From positions 192,849,895-192,913,894 of the forward strand of contig OZ018321.1 in assembly GCA_963969495.1 (NCBI GenBank): a DNA stretch of 64,000 nt. Reading direction: 5' to 3'. The first letter of the stretch is position 1, and each line of letters starts with the position of its first letter. The stretch is from Ceratothoa steindachneri. Its lineage: Eukaryota; Arthropoda; Malacostraca; Isopoda; Cymothoidae. Of this stretch, positions 47,030 to 57,456 are shown piece after piece. The notes under the pieces were generated by a model. It did not search any database. It was given only the letters and a program-made list of their open reading frames with translations, and had not been told where the DNA came from. The position numbers and the translations under genes are program-made.

Positions 47030-48245
47030 ATACTTTATCTCCGATATTGGCATGTCTCTTCATGGAATATTTTGAGACTGAACTCCTTCCCACAATTTCT
47101 CCCCCTAACTTTATATGGTTAATGTACATTGACGATGTATTTTCTGTATGGCCTAATGGACATGATTTTGATACCTTTTTTAATAATTTGAATAATTTGC
47201 ATGTCTCCATCAAATTTAAATATGAATGGGAATATGATAATAGATTACCCTTTTTAGATGTCCTCATTAATAAAGATCACCATTAATTAAAACCTGACGT
47301 GTATAGGAAACCAACCCACTTGAATGCCTATATACATTATTTTTCGTTTCACGATAATACTGTTAAAAATCGGTAATTTCTAACCTTTTCCTTAGAGCAT
47401 ACAAAATATGTCATCCTTCCTATATAGATGAAGAAATTGTCATTATCAGGACCATTTTTTCTAATTTGTATTACCCCGATTGGTTCATATCGTCTGCCCA
47501 TTTTACAGCTAGGAAAACATTCTATGGTAATAAGCCTTCCCGCACTAACGACTTCAACAAATGTATAACATTGCCATTTAATAATAAATTAAATAGTTTA
47601 AAGGACATATTGGGAAAAGCGGGTATTAATCTAGCCTTTAAATATAATAATTCCTTAAACCAATTGATGATGGCCAGGAAACCCAAAGAACATCATAACA
47701 TAGGAGTATATGCAGTACCATGCAACGATTGCCATAAAGTTTATATAGGGGAAACGGGAAGAAATCTAGACAAGAGATTGTACGAACACAAAAGAGATAT
47801 TAGAGTGGGCAGCGAAAGTAGTGGAATATTTTGCCATGTTAGAGAGAAGAATCATACGATCGATTTCAATGGAAGTAAAATGTTATTTAAATCGGCTAAC
47901 TATGTTAAGAGAAGAATCGTAGAATCGAGCTTGATATCGTCAGTTCCTAATTTAAATCTATCTGAGGGTCAATTTTCTTTTAATCCTGTAATAAGATCGT
48001 AAATAAACAAAATAGTAAAATGCCAGCCCTGCAATATGTTTAGGCCTACCCTCCCCCCCAGATTAGCCACAAGTAGGGGATCAAGGGGAAAAAGAGGGGA
48101 TCTTGTGTTATGCTTTTCTCTTATATTTTCTGCCCAGTGTCAGTTGAAAAAGGGTGTGAGATACAACGAAACTGTTCTGAATTAAATTTTCTTCGGAGAA
48201 TGTGGTTTAATTCCTCATCTTTTCTTGCGATATTGCATTAATTTT

Positions 48246-48250
<5 letters not shown>
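47030..48250 (+). mobile_element. Penelope-like element family A, plus-strand copy
   Basis: It includes the 57-base loop (47030-47086), which continues the coding sequence upstream: LSPILACLFMEYFE, an RT block preceding YIDDVFSVWP. The plus frame is disabled by a stop at 47284 (GAA to TAA relative to the other arm), a one-base loss near 47371 and a premature stop at 48000. A 178-codon frame (47466-48002) still covers the GIY-YIG domain with VYIGETGRNLDKRLYEHKRDI. The 3' untranslated region ends at 48218, followed by a 32-base tail also present at 1786-1817, then (AT)n. Penelope-like elements use a telomerase-related RT and a GIY-YIG nuclease for target-primed insertion. Confidence 0.85.

Positions 48251-48327
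<77 letters not shown>
48251..48327. repeat. (AT)n microsatellite
   Basis: About 77 bases. Right border of the giant hairpin and left border of the Helitron-like element. Confidence 0.95.
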
Positions 48328-48331
<4 letters not shown>

Positions 48332-50560
48332 GAAGCCTGTTTGTGTGTCTGTCTGTCTGTCCATTTATAGGAATAAAAAATCCTGTTGTAACCCTCCCCC
48401 ACTCTCTTTCCCTCCCACATTTCCCCCCTCCCCTTCTCCCCACCTCTCTTTCCCACTATAAAAGGACATCCAAATCAGGAGAAAAAAAAGTCTCTCTCCC
48501 TCTCTTCCACCCATCTCTACCCCATCTCTCCTCCCCTCTCCCCCTCTCCCCCTCTCACCTCCCACTCTCTTCCTTCTCCCCCTATCCCAACCTTAAAAAA
48601 GGATATTCAAAGAAGAGAAAAAAACACCAAAAATACAATTCTTAAAATATAGTTATAGATATGAAAATATTTTTTTTCTTAAAAAAAAGAAATTTCGCCT
48701 CCAGAAAGCTTAAAAAATTTATTTTTAGAGTTCATATGCTTATAACTAGGAAACTAATTTTTTTTTTTAAATACTAAGAAGCAAAAGTAAAGATCAATAA
48801 CTCCCAAATACAATGATGAAAATCAGAAGTTGCCATCTCAAACTTTTCTCGAGTTAAGTGTCCTAGAAGGTTAATAATTTACTTCAAAATTTGACCATTT
48901 ACATTCAGAAGACTACATTTATCTATCCGTGAAAGTTTTTCAATATGAATGAAAATGTTCTTATGGTAAAACTGTTTTAGTGGCATGGTTGCAATTAGAG
49001 GAACCCTGATTTTACCATTATTAACTCTATGTGATTGTTCTAGAGTTGGAAGCAAAAATAATGTTTGTACGGGTGGGGCAGAGAGGACGGACGTTTTTGA
49101 AAAATTCAGAAAATAATAATTTTAGCTTCAAACAAATTTTATTGACATCAATGTGTTCGTATTGAATTAGCATTTGACAAAATCAAGTGTGGAAAACAAC
49201 ATCCATCATGTGGTGTCCATTTTCATCGATGCATTTCTGAATGCGTTCTTGGAAGTTGGCCTCCATTCTTTCCAGCATTGCTCTGTTGATTTTGGCAACT
49301 TCCAGGCGAATAGCTTCCTCCAAATCGTCTAATATACGGGGCTGATTCTGATACATACGTGCTTTGAGGTTTCTCCACAAGAAATAATCACACATGTACC
49401 AATCAGGAGACCGAGGGGGCCAAGGAGTGTCAGCAAACCTGGAAATGAGGCGGTCACCGAAGAGAGGGTGAAGAACGTCCATTGATGCTCTGGCTGTGTG
49501 GGCCATCGCCCCACCCTGCTTTAACCACACACGTCGGATAAGCATACGTTTTCTTCGTAATTTAGGCACAAATAAGTTGTTTATCATCTCGATGTAACGC
49601 TCTGAGTTCACAGTAACAGTATTTCCAGTATTATCTTCCAAAAAGTAAGAACTAATGACGGCAGCTTTTCCAACAGCATACCAGACTGTCACTCTTGAAG
49701 AGCCCAATAACGACAGTTCTGTTGATTCACGATGCCATTGAGATGAAAATGAGCTTCATCACTCATTAACAAAATGAGGTTGTCATTTGCCTCAAAAATT
49801 ATTTCCATCTGACGTGCGAACTTAAGCCGCTGTTCATATCCCCCTGGTAGCAACCGTTACCAGATGACCAATTTGTAGGGGTGGAAAGGCAGGTCTTCAT
49901 GCAAAATACGCCTTACCGATCGATTACCGATGCCTAGTTCAGTGGAATACCTACGAGCAGAGAGATTCGGACTCTGCAGAAAAGCTTGTCTAACACGTTC
50001 CACATTTTCCGGGGTCTTTACCGTTCGTGGACCCCCCCACTGGTCTCCTATTCATTAGTGTACCTCGTGTACGAAGTGCATTAACCCAGCGTAAGATTGT
50101 GTTACCATGTGGGAACAGCCCCTCATTTCGGTGAATATTGAAGTGGCGCCGAAATTCACGCTGAACTGCTGTAACAAACTCTCTTCACGTAACTGTCGTA
50201 GGCAAACACTCGATGCTCTATCGTCCACAGCACCATAGCTTCACCCGAAAAGAAAAGAAAACAACGCTAAGACACCACGGGCAGAATGGTACCTGTCAGA
50301 CATACGTCCCTCCCCCTCGGGCTGAGTAATAGACATTTCAAAAACGTCCGTCCTCCCTGACCCCACCCGTATATGCTCTACAAGGAAAAAAAATTAAGAA
50401 TATTGTGTATCAAGAAGATTTGTAGCGCTGCTGAATAAAATTGTTTTCTTCATAGAATGAGAATATTGTTTGTCTTGAATAAAAAAAGAAAAGTATTAAA
50501 TCTGTCTTATTAAAATTCCGAACGCACTTTTTATCCGTGCAACGCCGGGTTCTCTGCTAG
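48328..50560 (+). mobile_element. Helitron-like non-autonomous repeat, interrupted by a mariner
   Basis: The left end GAAGCCTGTTTGTGTGTCTG, followed by GTCTGTCTGTCC and a long C/T-rich stretch (48390-48600), and the right end GTGCAACGCCGGGTTCTCTGC followed by CTAG-T form a pair I recall from dispersed invertebrate elements whose right end carries a CCCGG-GCAACG-CCGGG hairpin. A hairpin just before CTAG-T is a Helitron feature. The hairpin here is degraded (CCGTG for CCCGG). Removing the mariner leaves about 930 bases without coding. The family name is inference. Confidence 0.4.
49070..50369 (-). mobile_element. Complete 1300-base mariner-type element, transposase disabled
   Basis: Inverted ends CGGGTGGGG-CAG-GAGGACGGACGTTTTTGAAA (two small differences) are flanked by TA at 49068-49069 and 50370-50371. 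The minus strand encodes, in two main frames, GLFPHGNTILRWVNALRTRG, then PVGGPRTVKTPENVERVRQA, NRSVRRILHEDLPFHPYKL and SDEAHFHLNG (first Asp present). A second frame (49707-49183, 174 codons) reads VTVWYAVGKA, then NTVTVNSERYIEMI, WLKQGGAMAHTA, PWPPRSPDWYMCDYFLWRNL and a complete C terminus DENGHHMMDVVFHT. The second catalytic Asp, normally in Q-DGA-AH, is Gly here. With a frame break and stops near 49730, it is inactive. Confidence 0.85.
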
Positions 50561-50561
50561 T

Positions 50562-50635
<74 letters not shown>
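50562..50635. repeat. (AC)n-(AT)n compound microsatellite
   Basis: About 22 bases of AC/CA followed by about 50 of AT. Confidence 0.95.
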
Positions 50636-50639
<4 letters not shown>

Positions 50640-51289
50640 CTAATGAGGTAGTAAATGTAGGGAGAAATCAAAGAAATAATTAGTGTTTGGAATGTCAAGC
50701 GACGACTGGTAATTTCACTCGAATAAATCAGACGGGAACTCATCGTGGGTGATTTATGATGTGTTTGGCGAGAGATTATCTCAGCGTTTTTCCCAAATGA
50801 GTCTCGGACGTAGTTTGAAGTCGTTTTTTATAATTTACTCGTCACTGCTTGCATCCACTGCTCTTATTGACCCTGCTAAAGTATGTTCCGATACATCAAA
50901 TAACTTACTGAACATCAAATTCACCGCGTAGACACAAACTTCGAGTTACTAATCTGGTTTGTCTGTCCCTTTTATCAATCGCCGCTCATAGCGATTGCCA
51001 AATAATTTTGAACATTAGTCTAAAAATCCCTGAAATTATTTTAACATCCCAAACGCAGCGGGAAAACGATTAAAAATACCCAAATAAATAAAAAAACACC
51101 AACGTGTCTAAGCAAAATACATGAACTAACCTCATAAAATAATAATAGCCCCTCATAGTAATTTCAAAATGATTTCAAACACTACCCTACAAATCTCTGC
51201 TCTCGTTTTAACCGCCCAAACCCGGGGGATGGGGGCGCTTACATACTCAAAGAAATAAAAAACAAACAAACCAAAATGGCCGACGATCG
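50636..51289. other. Unassigned DNA
   Basis: No recognised feature. Confidence 0.5.
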
Positions 51290-51924
51290 GTTTTTTTCTT
51301 TAGCTAATTTATATAGGAATTGCTCTAGGTGCATATGATTAAAGCTATTTTAATTGTTTTCGAAGCGGGCTTCGATATTTGTAGCTAGTTTAGGTTTAGT
51401 TATTGTACTTTTCTCCAATTGCGCTCTATTCCTCTCTTGTTTCAACGTTATGGTATCTCATTTTAGCCTATTTCTATAGGAATTTCGCCAATTTCACCCG
51501 ATTAAATCTATTTTAATTGGGTTTTCGATGTGGGCTTCGATAGTGGGAGCTAGTTTCGGTTTAGTTCTTCAATTTTTTACCACTTCAGTCTTAGTTCTTT
51601 GAGTTTCGACCGCTATGTCGTCACTTCCTAGCCTATTCCTATAGGAATTGTTCCAATTTCACCCGATTGAAACTATTTTCATTGTGTTTTCGATGCGGGC
51701 TTCGATATTTTTAGTTATGTTAGGTAGATTTTTTTCTAGTTTTTTCCCAAATTAGTTAAGTTCACTTCGTTATGCCAAATTCGGTCTATTTCTTTGAATC
51801 TTTCAGGTCATGAGCTCCCATAAGAGCCTATTTTTATATGAATTTTCTAATTTCACACGAATAAAGGCATTTTAATTGGGTTTTCGTTGCGGGGTTCGAT
51901 ATTTTATTTTAAGGTAGTTGATAT

Positions 51925-52988
51925 GGTAAATATGTAGACGAGCGGCCCGCCTGATAAAATGTACTATTTCGTCCGTGTTCCAAAATGTTTCACGTTTTTG
52001 GAGTACATTTAAGGGGACGGCTCGTGTAGGGGTAAACACGATGCGTGGACCACACTACGATGATCCTGAGTTTCATTAAATTGGGGGGGTCTGGCGGGGG
52101 GCACAAACCCCCAGTATATAATCCTAATTGTTATAATGTTCTGACGTTTACAGAGGTGAATGCTTTAACTACATCATGTCAGCGTCTTTAATCGTTTTGC
52201 GAATTATAATAGGGGTTGGGGGTGGAGTATGGCGTCAGAAATGATTGATTTGAATTTTTTTTCTCCACTTAATAGCTTTTTATTATCCTCCTTTGAAGTC
52301 ATTTTTATTTGTGAATATATTTTTCCCCATTTTACTATTTTTATTACCCTCTTTTATACATTTAAATCTATTTCACTGGATCATTTAAAGGAACTACTTT
52401 TTTTAGCAGTGTGGTGTGTCAAAGAGACGCAGTGTGAAAATGACTCATACAGACTTCTTTTAAGCAGTGTGAAAATGGTATCGAATTGTGCACTTTGTCC
52501 GTCATCCATTTCAGAATTATTAACTCTACTTTCTGATAAAGATAAATTGTTCACCTTTTTGGATGTTCATAATTTAGTTAAAATTAAAAGCGAATGTGAC
52601 ATTTGTGGCCTGGCATTAGATGTGACCCCTGAGTTTGAATTTAGATGCTCTAAAATTCAACGTGATTTAAGTCAGCTATATTTCGAATAGGACGCAGACG
52701 CGAGAAATAAATAGGCTTTCCTCTTCGCTATTTCAGAAGTATAACCACTGCAATAAAGTACGTAAACAGCGTTTTTCGTTTGGCTATTTTCTGGCATTTT
52801 GATAAAAAAAGGCCTACGTAAACAGCGTTTTCCGTTTGTTTACTTTCGGGCATTTTTTTTCTAAAAAAAAATGGCGACACCTATAATTCGAAGAAGACTC
52901 AAACGCGCATGAATATTCAGACACGGGTGAACAATAATATTTACACAAAATAATTTTTTAGGCCGGGCCGCTCGTCTACATATTTACC
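51925..52988 (+). mobile_element. 1064-base DNA transposon with 8-bp target duplication (Merlin-like candidate)
   Basis: The inverted ends GGTAAATATGTAGACGAGCG and CGCTCGTCTACATATTTACC are identical for at least 25 bases (through GGCCCG with one small difference beyond). They are flanked by exact GTTGATAT at 51917-51924 and 52989-52996. The first 210 and last 110 bases match the MITE at 39919-40238. An internal ORF (52229-52690) lies on the plus strand. A short direct duplication (TACGTAAACAGCGTTTT-CGTTTG) occurs at about 52759 and 52815. It is too short for a full transposase, so it is probably itself a deletion product or carries a captured fragment. Confidence 0.9.
52229..52690 (+). CDS. 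153-aa ORF inside the 8-bp-duplication transposon; zinc-finger-like
   Basis: The start is the first ATG of the frame. The N-terminal half is hydrophobic and Phe/Leu-rich (residues about 9-70), including FICEYIFPHFTIFITLFYTF, which could be a membrane-like segment or a frame artefact. The C-terminal half contains CALCP (about residue 90) and CDIC (about residue 130), with a further RCSK near residue 145. The region LLTLLSDKDKLFTFLDVHNL before CDIC resembles the N-terminal helix plus zinc ribbon that precedes the DDE domain in Merlin and IS1595-type transposases, from memory. No DDE residues follow because the frame stops at EFRCSKIQRDLSQLYFE. It may be a truncated transposase N terminus or an accessory protein. 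The codon composition is AT-rich like its surroundings. Confidence 0.5.
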   Translation: MASEMIDLNFFSPLNSFLLSSFEVIFICEYIFPHFTIFITLFYTFKSISLDHLKELLFLAVWCVKETQCENDSYRLLLSSVKMVSNCALCPSSISELLTLLSDKDKLFTFLDVHNLVKIKSECDICGLALDVTPEFEFRCSKIQRDLSQLYFE

Positions 52989-53274
52989 GTTGATATTTTT
53001 TTCTTCTATGTTTTGCCAATTAAAGTCTATCACTCTCATGTTTTAATGTTTTGACGTCACATTTTAGCCTATTCATATAGGAATTGCTCTAATTTCACAA
53101 GATTGAAGCTATTTTAATTGTCTTCTCGATGCGGGTTTCGATATTTTTAGCAAGGTTAGGTTGATTTCTTCTTATTGCAAGATAAGCAAAAAACGGGGTT
53201 GGAAAAGGGCAAGCTTTAAAATTCTTCTATCTACCGATTCCTCCTAAAACTCAGGTTTTGTAGTTGCGTGTGAG

Positions 53275-53870
53275 TCTAGTCGCGAGCGACTCTACATCTC
53301 ACTATGTCAGTCGGTCGGTCTCGTTTTTCTTTTTCTTTTTTTGTAATGACATTGTAACTATTTGGCCGATTCTAACAAAATCTGAAATCCTTATGTTGTT
53401 TTACAAAGTCCTCCTAAGGTTAGCCCCGGAATCATGTTGTTTTGACAATAACATCATAACTATTCGGCCGATTCTAACGAGATTTGAAATCTGTATATGG
53501 TCTTACATTTTCTTTCGAATGATATAATTACCAAAGTCCTCCCAAGGATAGCCTTGGAATTATTTTATTTTGGCAATAACATCATAACTATTCGGCCGAT
53601 TCTAACGATATTTGAAACCCTTATGTTGTTTTACTTTCCTTTTCGAATGATATTGGCAAAGTACTCACAAGTGTTAGCTCGGGAGTTGTTTTTTTTGTAA
53701 TAACATCATAACTATTCAGCCGATTCTAACGAAATTTGAAACCCTAATATTGTTTTACATTTTATTTCGAATGATAGAATCGCCAATGTCCTACCAAGGT
53801 TAATCCGGAAATTATTGAAAGGTTTAAAGGTCGTAAGGTCATAAATCAGAATAACTGAGAGCATGCGACT
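53275..53870 (+). repeat. Dispersed tandem-repeat element, copy 2
   Basis: Four units of about 96-128 bases carry ATAACATCATAACTATTCGG then CCGATTCTAACGA(A)ATTTGAAA. The element is preceded by AGTCGCGAGCGACT and GTCGGTCGGTC, and ends GGTCGTAAGGTCATAAATCAG. It has the same order as 26565-27010, which has two units, so unit number varies between copies. The frames through it are not coding. Confidence 0.8.
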
Positions 53871-55136
53871 TTTTGATCAGAAGACGTTATTTTCTTTTCG
53901 TCTTTTTTAGTCTGTCCATATGGGTGGACATTTGACGACCTTTTTATTTTTTGTGGCACGTAATGGAGTGGCATGTGTATCATAGATAATCATACTGCAG
54001 CTGACATTTGATAGGTTGTGTGGCCTCACAGCCCCAACGCTTGCGATTAAACTCTATCCACGACTAATTCCTGCACGAGATTCTACGGCTATATTCTCTA
54101 TTCTCTTCCATACATTTTCATTTCCTCTATCTGCACATACTTTCCCCATTTCTTCTTTCTCCTCCGCGAGGTAAATCCATAGGGACTTTGTAGGTTTTTA
54201 GTTATGGCCATTAAACTGGGTACGAAGTTAGTTATAGGTGACGGGTTAAGGCGTTTGTCATCCATGTAGTGCTATTGGGGTATTCGGGTACCGGGCGCTG
54301 ACCTTGGGCTGACTCCAATTGTGGAAGAAATAATCCTCTTCCTTGGCTTTAGTGAAGTAGGCTGGGTAAGAGGACCGGTTGGATTACTCTTAGGAAAAGT
54401 ACTCTCAAAAAGCCGATTCAAAAGACGCTTTATTGGGAGGAGGACTCGGTAGGATTAGGCAGAAAGAATTTTTTTGAACTTGTTGGGTATCTGAGGCAGG
54501 CCTACTAACGTATAAGTCTATTCTGACTATCATTCTGACTACCGGATTGTTTGCCCGACTGACTATTTTTTCTACCTCTTTGACTCTTGACTCATTTGAC
54601 TCTACTAACTCTACTGCCTCTAGGCTCTATTCATAGTTGTATATAATGCATCAAAAACCGTGAGCGTGGCCTAATGTTGACCAATGACACGATATGGGCG
54701 GAGCTTACTCTACAGGATGTTTATTTGTGTGTGCACGGGGCTAGAGGGAATCTTTATCTTAAATTTCGAAAATACAATTTTGCGTTTCGCAGCCCCTGTC
54801 AGTAAATAAAGCCAGCATATTTCCTGACTACAGCTCGGTGTCAATGACTGCACGTGTTTTGACGTTTGTCGGTACAGCTGTGGTGTTTCCCAGAACCTTG
54901 GTGATCGCGAGAGGTGTGTAAGCGTATATATGTACATGTGATTGTGTATGTGTGTGAGTGCCTATGCGTATGAAAATTCGTTCTTTCTGTAGCCCTTTAT
55001 TAGAATAGTACATATTATTGTTTACGTGATCAAACGAATCATATGGTGCCAGAGTTTTTAAGATAGCAAAGAAGAATGGTCCTCCATTCCTCAAGCTAAC
55101 CTGCAAAATCTGCAAAGTTTATCAAAGGAGTAAAGA
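53871..55136. other. Unassigned DNA
   Basis: No gene recognised. A CTGACTA/GACTCTA-rich patch lies near 54520-54620. Confidence 0.5.
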
Positions 55137-57116
55137 ATTTGGGGGCAGGAGTAGCAAGGAGCTCACAGATGCCGTTGGTGTCTGTGACTTCTGTGAACTG
55201 GAGAAGCGCCTGGGCGAGAGCATCGCTCAACTGAGAGAGTAACAAGGAGGAACAAGGAAAGAGAGTACCCTAGAAGACCGTACGGTCCATTCAATGAGGG
55301 TACCTTTGAACTAGCAGTCGAGCAGGCACATCTCTGCTCAAAAGCTTCACCCTGTCTATTCTTGACTTGAAATGGTCACAGATTCACTGTTGACAATTTC
55401 CACTGGAAGTGCATTCCAACTACCGCAGATACTATACGTGAAAATTTTTCCACACAGATCGCGGTTGTAACGCTTCAATTCAAGTTTATAGCCGTGATTT
55501 CATTTTCTGCTCTCAACAAGTGTGAAAATATCCCTGTAGTCAACATTGTCGAACCCTCGAAGTATTTTGAAAACTTCGATGAGCTGAGCACGCAGTCTAC
55601 GGGTTTCCAACGAGAACAGATCTAATTCCCTTAATCTATCTTCATAACTTTTATGTCTAAAAGAGGGAATCAGTTTGGTTACCCTGGCTTGCACGCGTTC
55701 CAATCTCGCGATGTCCTTTCGAAATGAAGGACTCCAAAATTGTACGGCATACTCCAGGTGCGGTCGGACAAATGAGTTGTACAAACACAGTACAATCTCC
55801 TTGTTCCGATATCCAAACTGGCGCTTTATGTAGCCTAGCATCCTTTGGGCCTTTTTCTCCGCCTCAATGCACTGTTTTGAGAACTTGAGGTCACTAGTGA
55901 TTGCTACACCCAAGTCCTTCTTAGTGTCGGTGGATTCAAGAGCAGTGCCCTTAAGGATATACTGAGATTGGGGGTTTGGGTAACCGATATGCATCACTTT
56001 GCATTTGCACACGTTAAAAGGCATTTGCTACGTGTCCGACCACTCTCCAATCTTCCGAAGATCTTCCTGTAGGCGAGCAGTATTTCCATCCTTTGCAACG
56101 TTCATACCAAGCTTGGTATCGTCGCGATTTGGGGGCAGGAGTAGCAAGGAGCTCACAGATCCCGTTGGTGTCTGTGACTTCTGTGAACTGGAGAAGCGCC
56201 TGGGCGAGAGCATCGCTCAACTGAGAGAGTAACAAGGAGGAACAAGGAAAGAGAGTACCCTAGAAGACCGTACGGTCCATTCAATGAGGGTACCTTTGAA
56301 CTAGCAGTCGAGCAGGCACATCTCTGCTCAAAAGCTTCACCCTGTCTATTCTTGACTTGAAATGGTCACAGATTCACTGTTGACAATTTCCACTGGAAGT
56401 GCATTCCAACTACCGCAGATACTATACGTGAAAAATTTTCCACACAGATCGCGGTTGTAACACTTCAATTCAAGTTTATAGCCGTGATTTCATTTTCTGC
56501 TCTCAACAAGTGTGAAAATATCCCTGTAGTCAACATTGTCGAACCCTCGAAGTATTTTGAAAACTTCGATGAGCTGAGCACGCAGTCTACGGGTTTCCAA
56601 CGAGAACAGATCTAATTCCCTTAATCTATCTTCATAACTTTTATGTCTAAAAGAGGGAATCAGTTTGGTTACCCTGGCTTGCACGCGTTCCAATCTCGCG
56701 ATGTCCTTTCGAAATGAAGGACTCCAAAATTGTACGGCATACTCCAGGTGCGGTCGGACAAATGAGTTGTACAAACACAGTACAATCTCCTTGTTCCGAT
56801 ATCCAAACTGGCGCTTTATGTAGCCTAGCATCCTTTGGGCCTTTTTCTCCGCCTCAATGCACTGTTTTGAGAACTTGAGGTCACTAGTGATTGCTACACC
56901 CAAGTCCTTCTTAGTGTCGGTGGATTCAAGAGCAGTGCCCTTAAGGATATACTGAGATTGGGGGTTTGGGTAACCGATATGCATCACTTTGCATTTGCTC
57001 ACGTTAAAAGGCATTTGCTACGTGTCCGACCACTCCCCAATCTTCCGAAGATCTTCCTGTAGGAGAGCAGTATTTCCATCCTTTGCAACGTTCATACCAA
57101 GCTTGGTATCGTCGGC
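55137..57116. repeat. 990-base tandem duplication
   Basis: Units 55137-56126 and 56127-57116 are nearly identical, with only a handful of substitutions noticed (for example GCCGTTGG against CCCGTTGG, and one codon in the 174-codon frame). Each contains about 100 bases outside the LINE plus most of its 3' end. The junction at 56120-56132 shows ATTTGG shared between the two parental ends, a six-base microhomology. It is recent, or an assembly artefact. Confidence 0.9.
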
Positions 57117-57455
57117 AAATTTGGAAATCTTGGCAACCATGTCACCGTCAATATCGTTGACGCAGAGGATGAATAGTAGTGGTACCAGGACAGAACCTTG
57201 AGGCACCCCGCTAGTAACGGGCACCCACTCAGAAGCCTGTCCATTCACCACCACCCGTTGCCGTCTGCCACTTAGCCAGTTCTTTATCTAACTGGCTAAT
57301 TTTCCGTCTATGCCCAGCGCTTGCGCTTTCCTAGGAAGGCGGCGGTGTGGTACCTTATGAACGGCTTTCTGAAAGTCTAAGTAGACCACATCCACCGCTT
57401 TGTCCCGATCGTGCTCACTGAAGACGAAGTGGTAAAATTCCGCTAGGTTCGTCGT
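55240..57455 (-). pseudogene. CR1-like LINE, 5'-truncated, with duplicated 3' end
   Basis: The minus strand from 57455 reads [20 protein letters not shown] (motif A), then [27 protein letters not shown] (motif C with both aspartates) and, after a stop (TGG to TAG at the W before QMPFN), the thumb: CKVMHIGYPN, DLGVAITSDLKFSKQCIEAE, GYIKRQFGYRNKEIVLCLYN, HLEYAVQFWSPS and RHKSYEDRLRELDLFSLETR. The last 174 codons occur twice (56024-55500 and 57014-56490) because of the 990-base duplication and differ at one noted residue (Cys or Ser at position 6). The 3' end is CTTGTTACTCTCT. It lies head-to-head with the plus-strand copy. Confidence 0.85.
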
Positions 57456-57456
57456 C

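Larger units (their letters stand above)
51290..53180. repeat. Five-unit satellite-like tandem repeat, split by a transposon
   Basis: The unit is about 165-195 bases. It carries AGCCTATT(T/C)CTATAGGAATT, then TTTCAC(C)CGATTAAA, CTATTTTAATTG(G)GTTTTCGATG, CGGGCTTCGATATTT and a T-rich end. The GGAATT anchor occurs at about 51315, 51479, 51644, 51839 (as TGAATT) and 53080. The last interval becomes about 169 bases once the 1064-base element and one 8-base duplication are removed. Units are diverged, so it is an old array. Confidence 0.85.

Noticed and set aside
47030..47267. First 70 or so codons of the 405-codon minus-strand frame as part of the Penelope-like protein
   Set aside because: They are the antisense reading of the plus-strand arm and loop. 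The genuine homology starts at PTISPPNFIW near 47025.
55500..57014. Two separate 174-codon genes
   Set aside because: They are the same LINE thumb region present twice through the 990-base tandem duplication.
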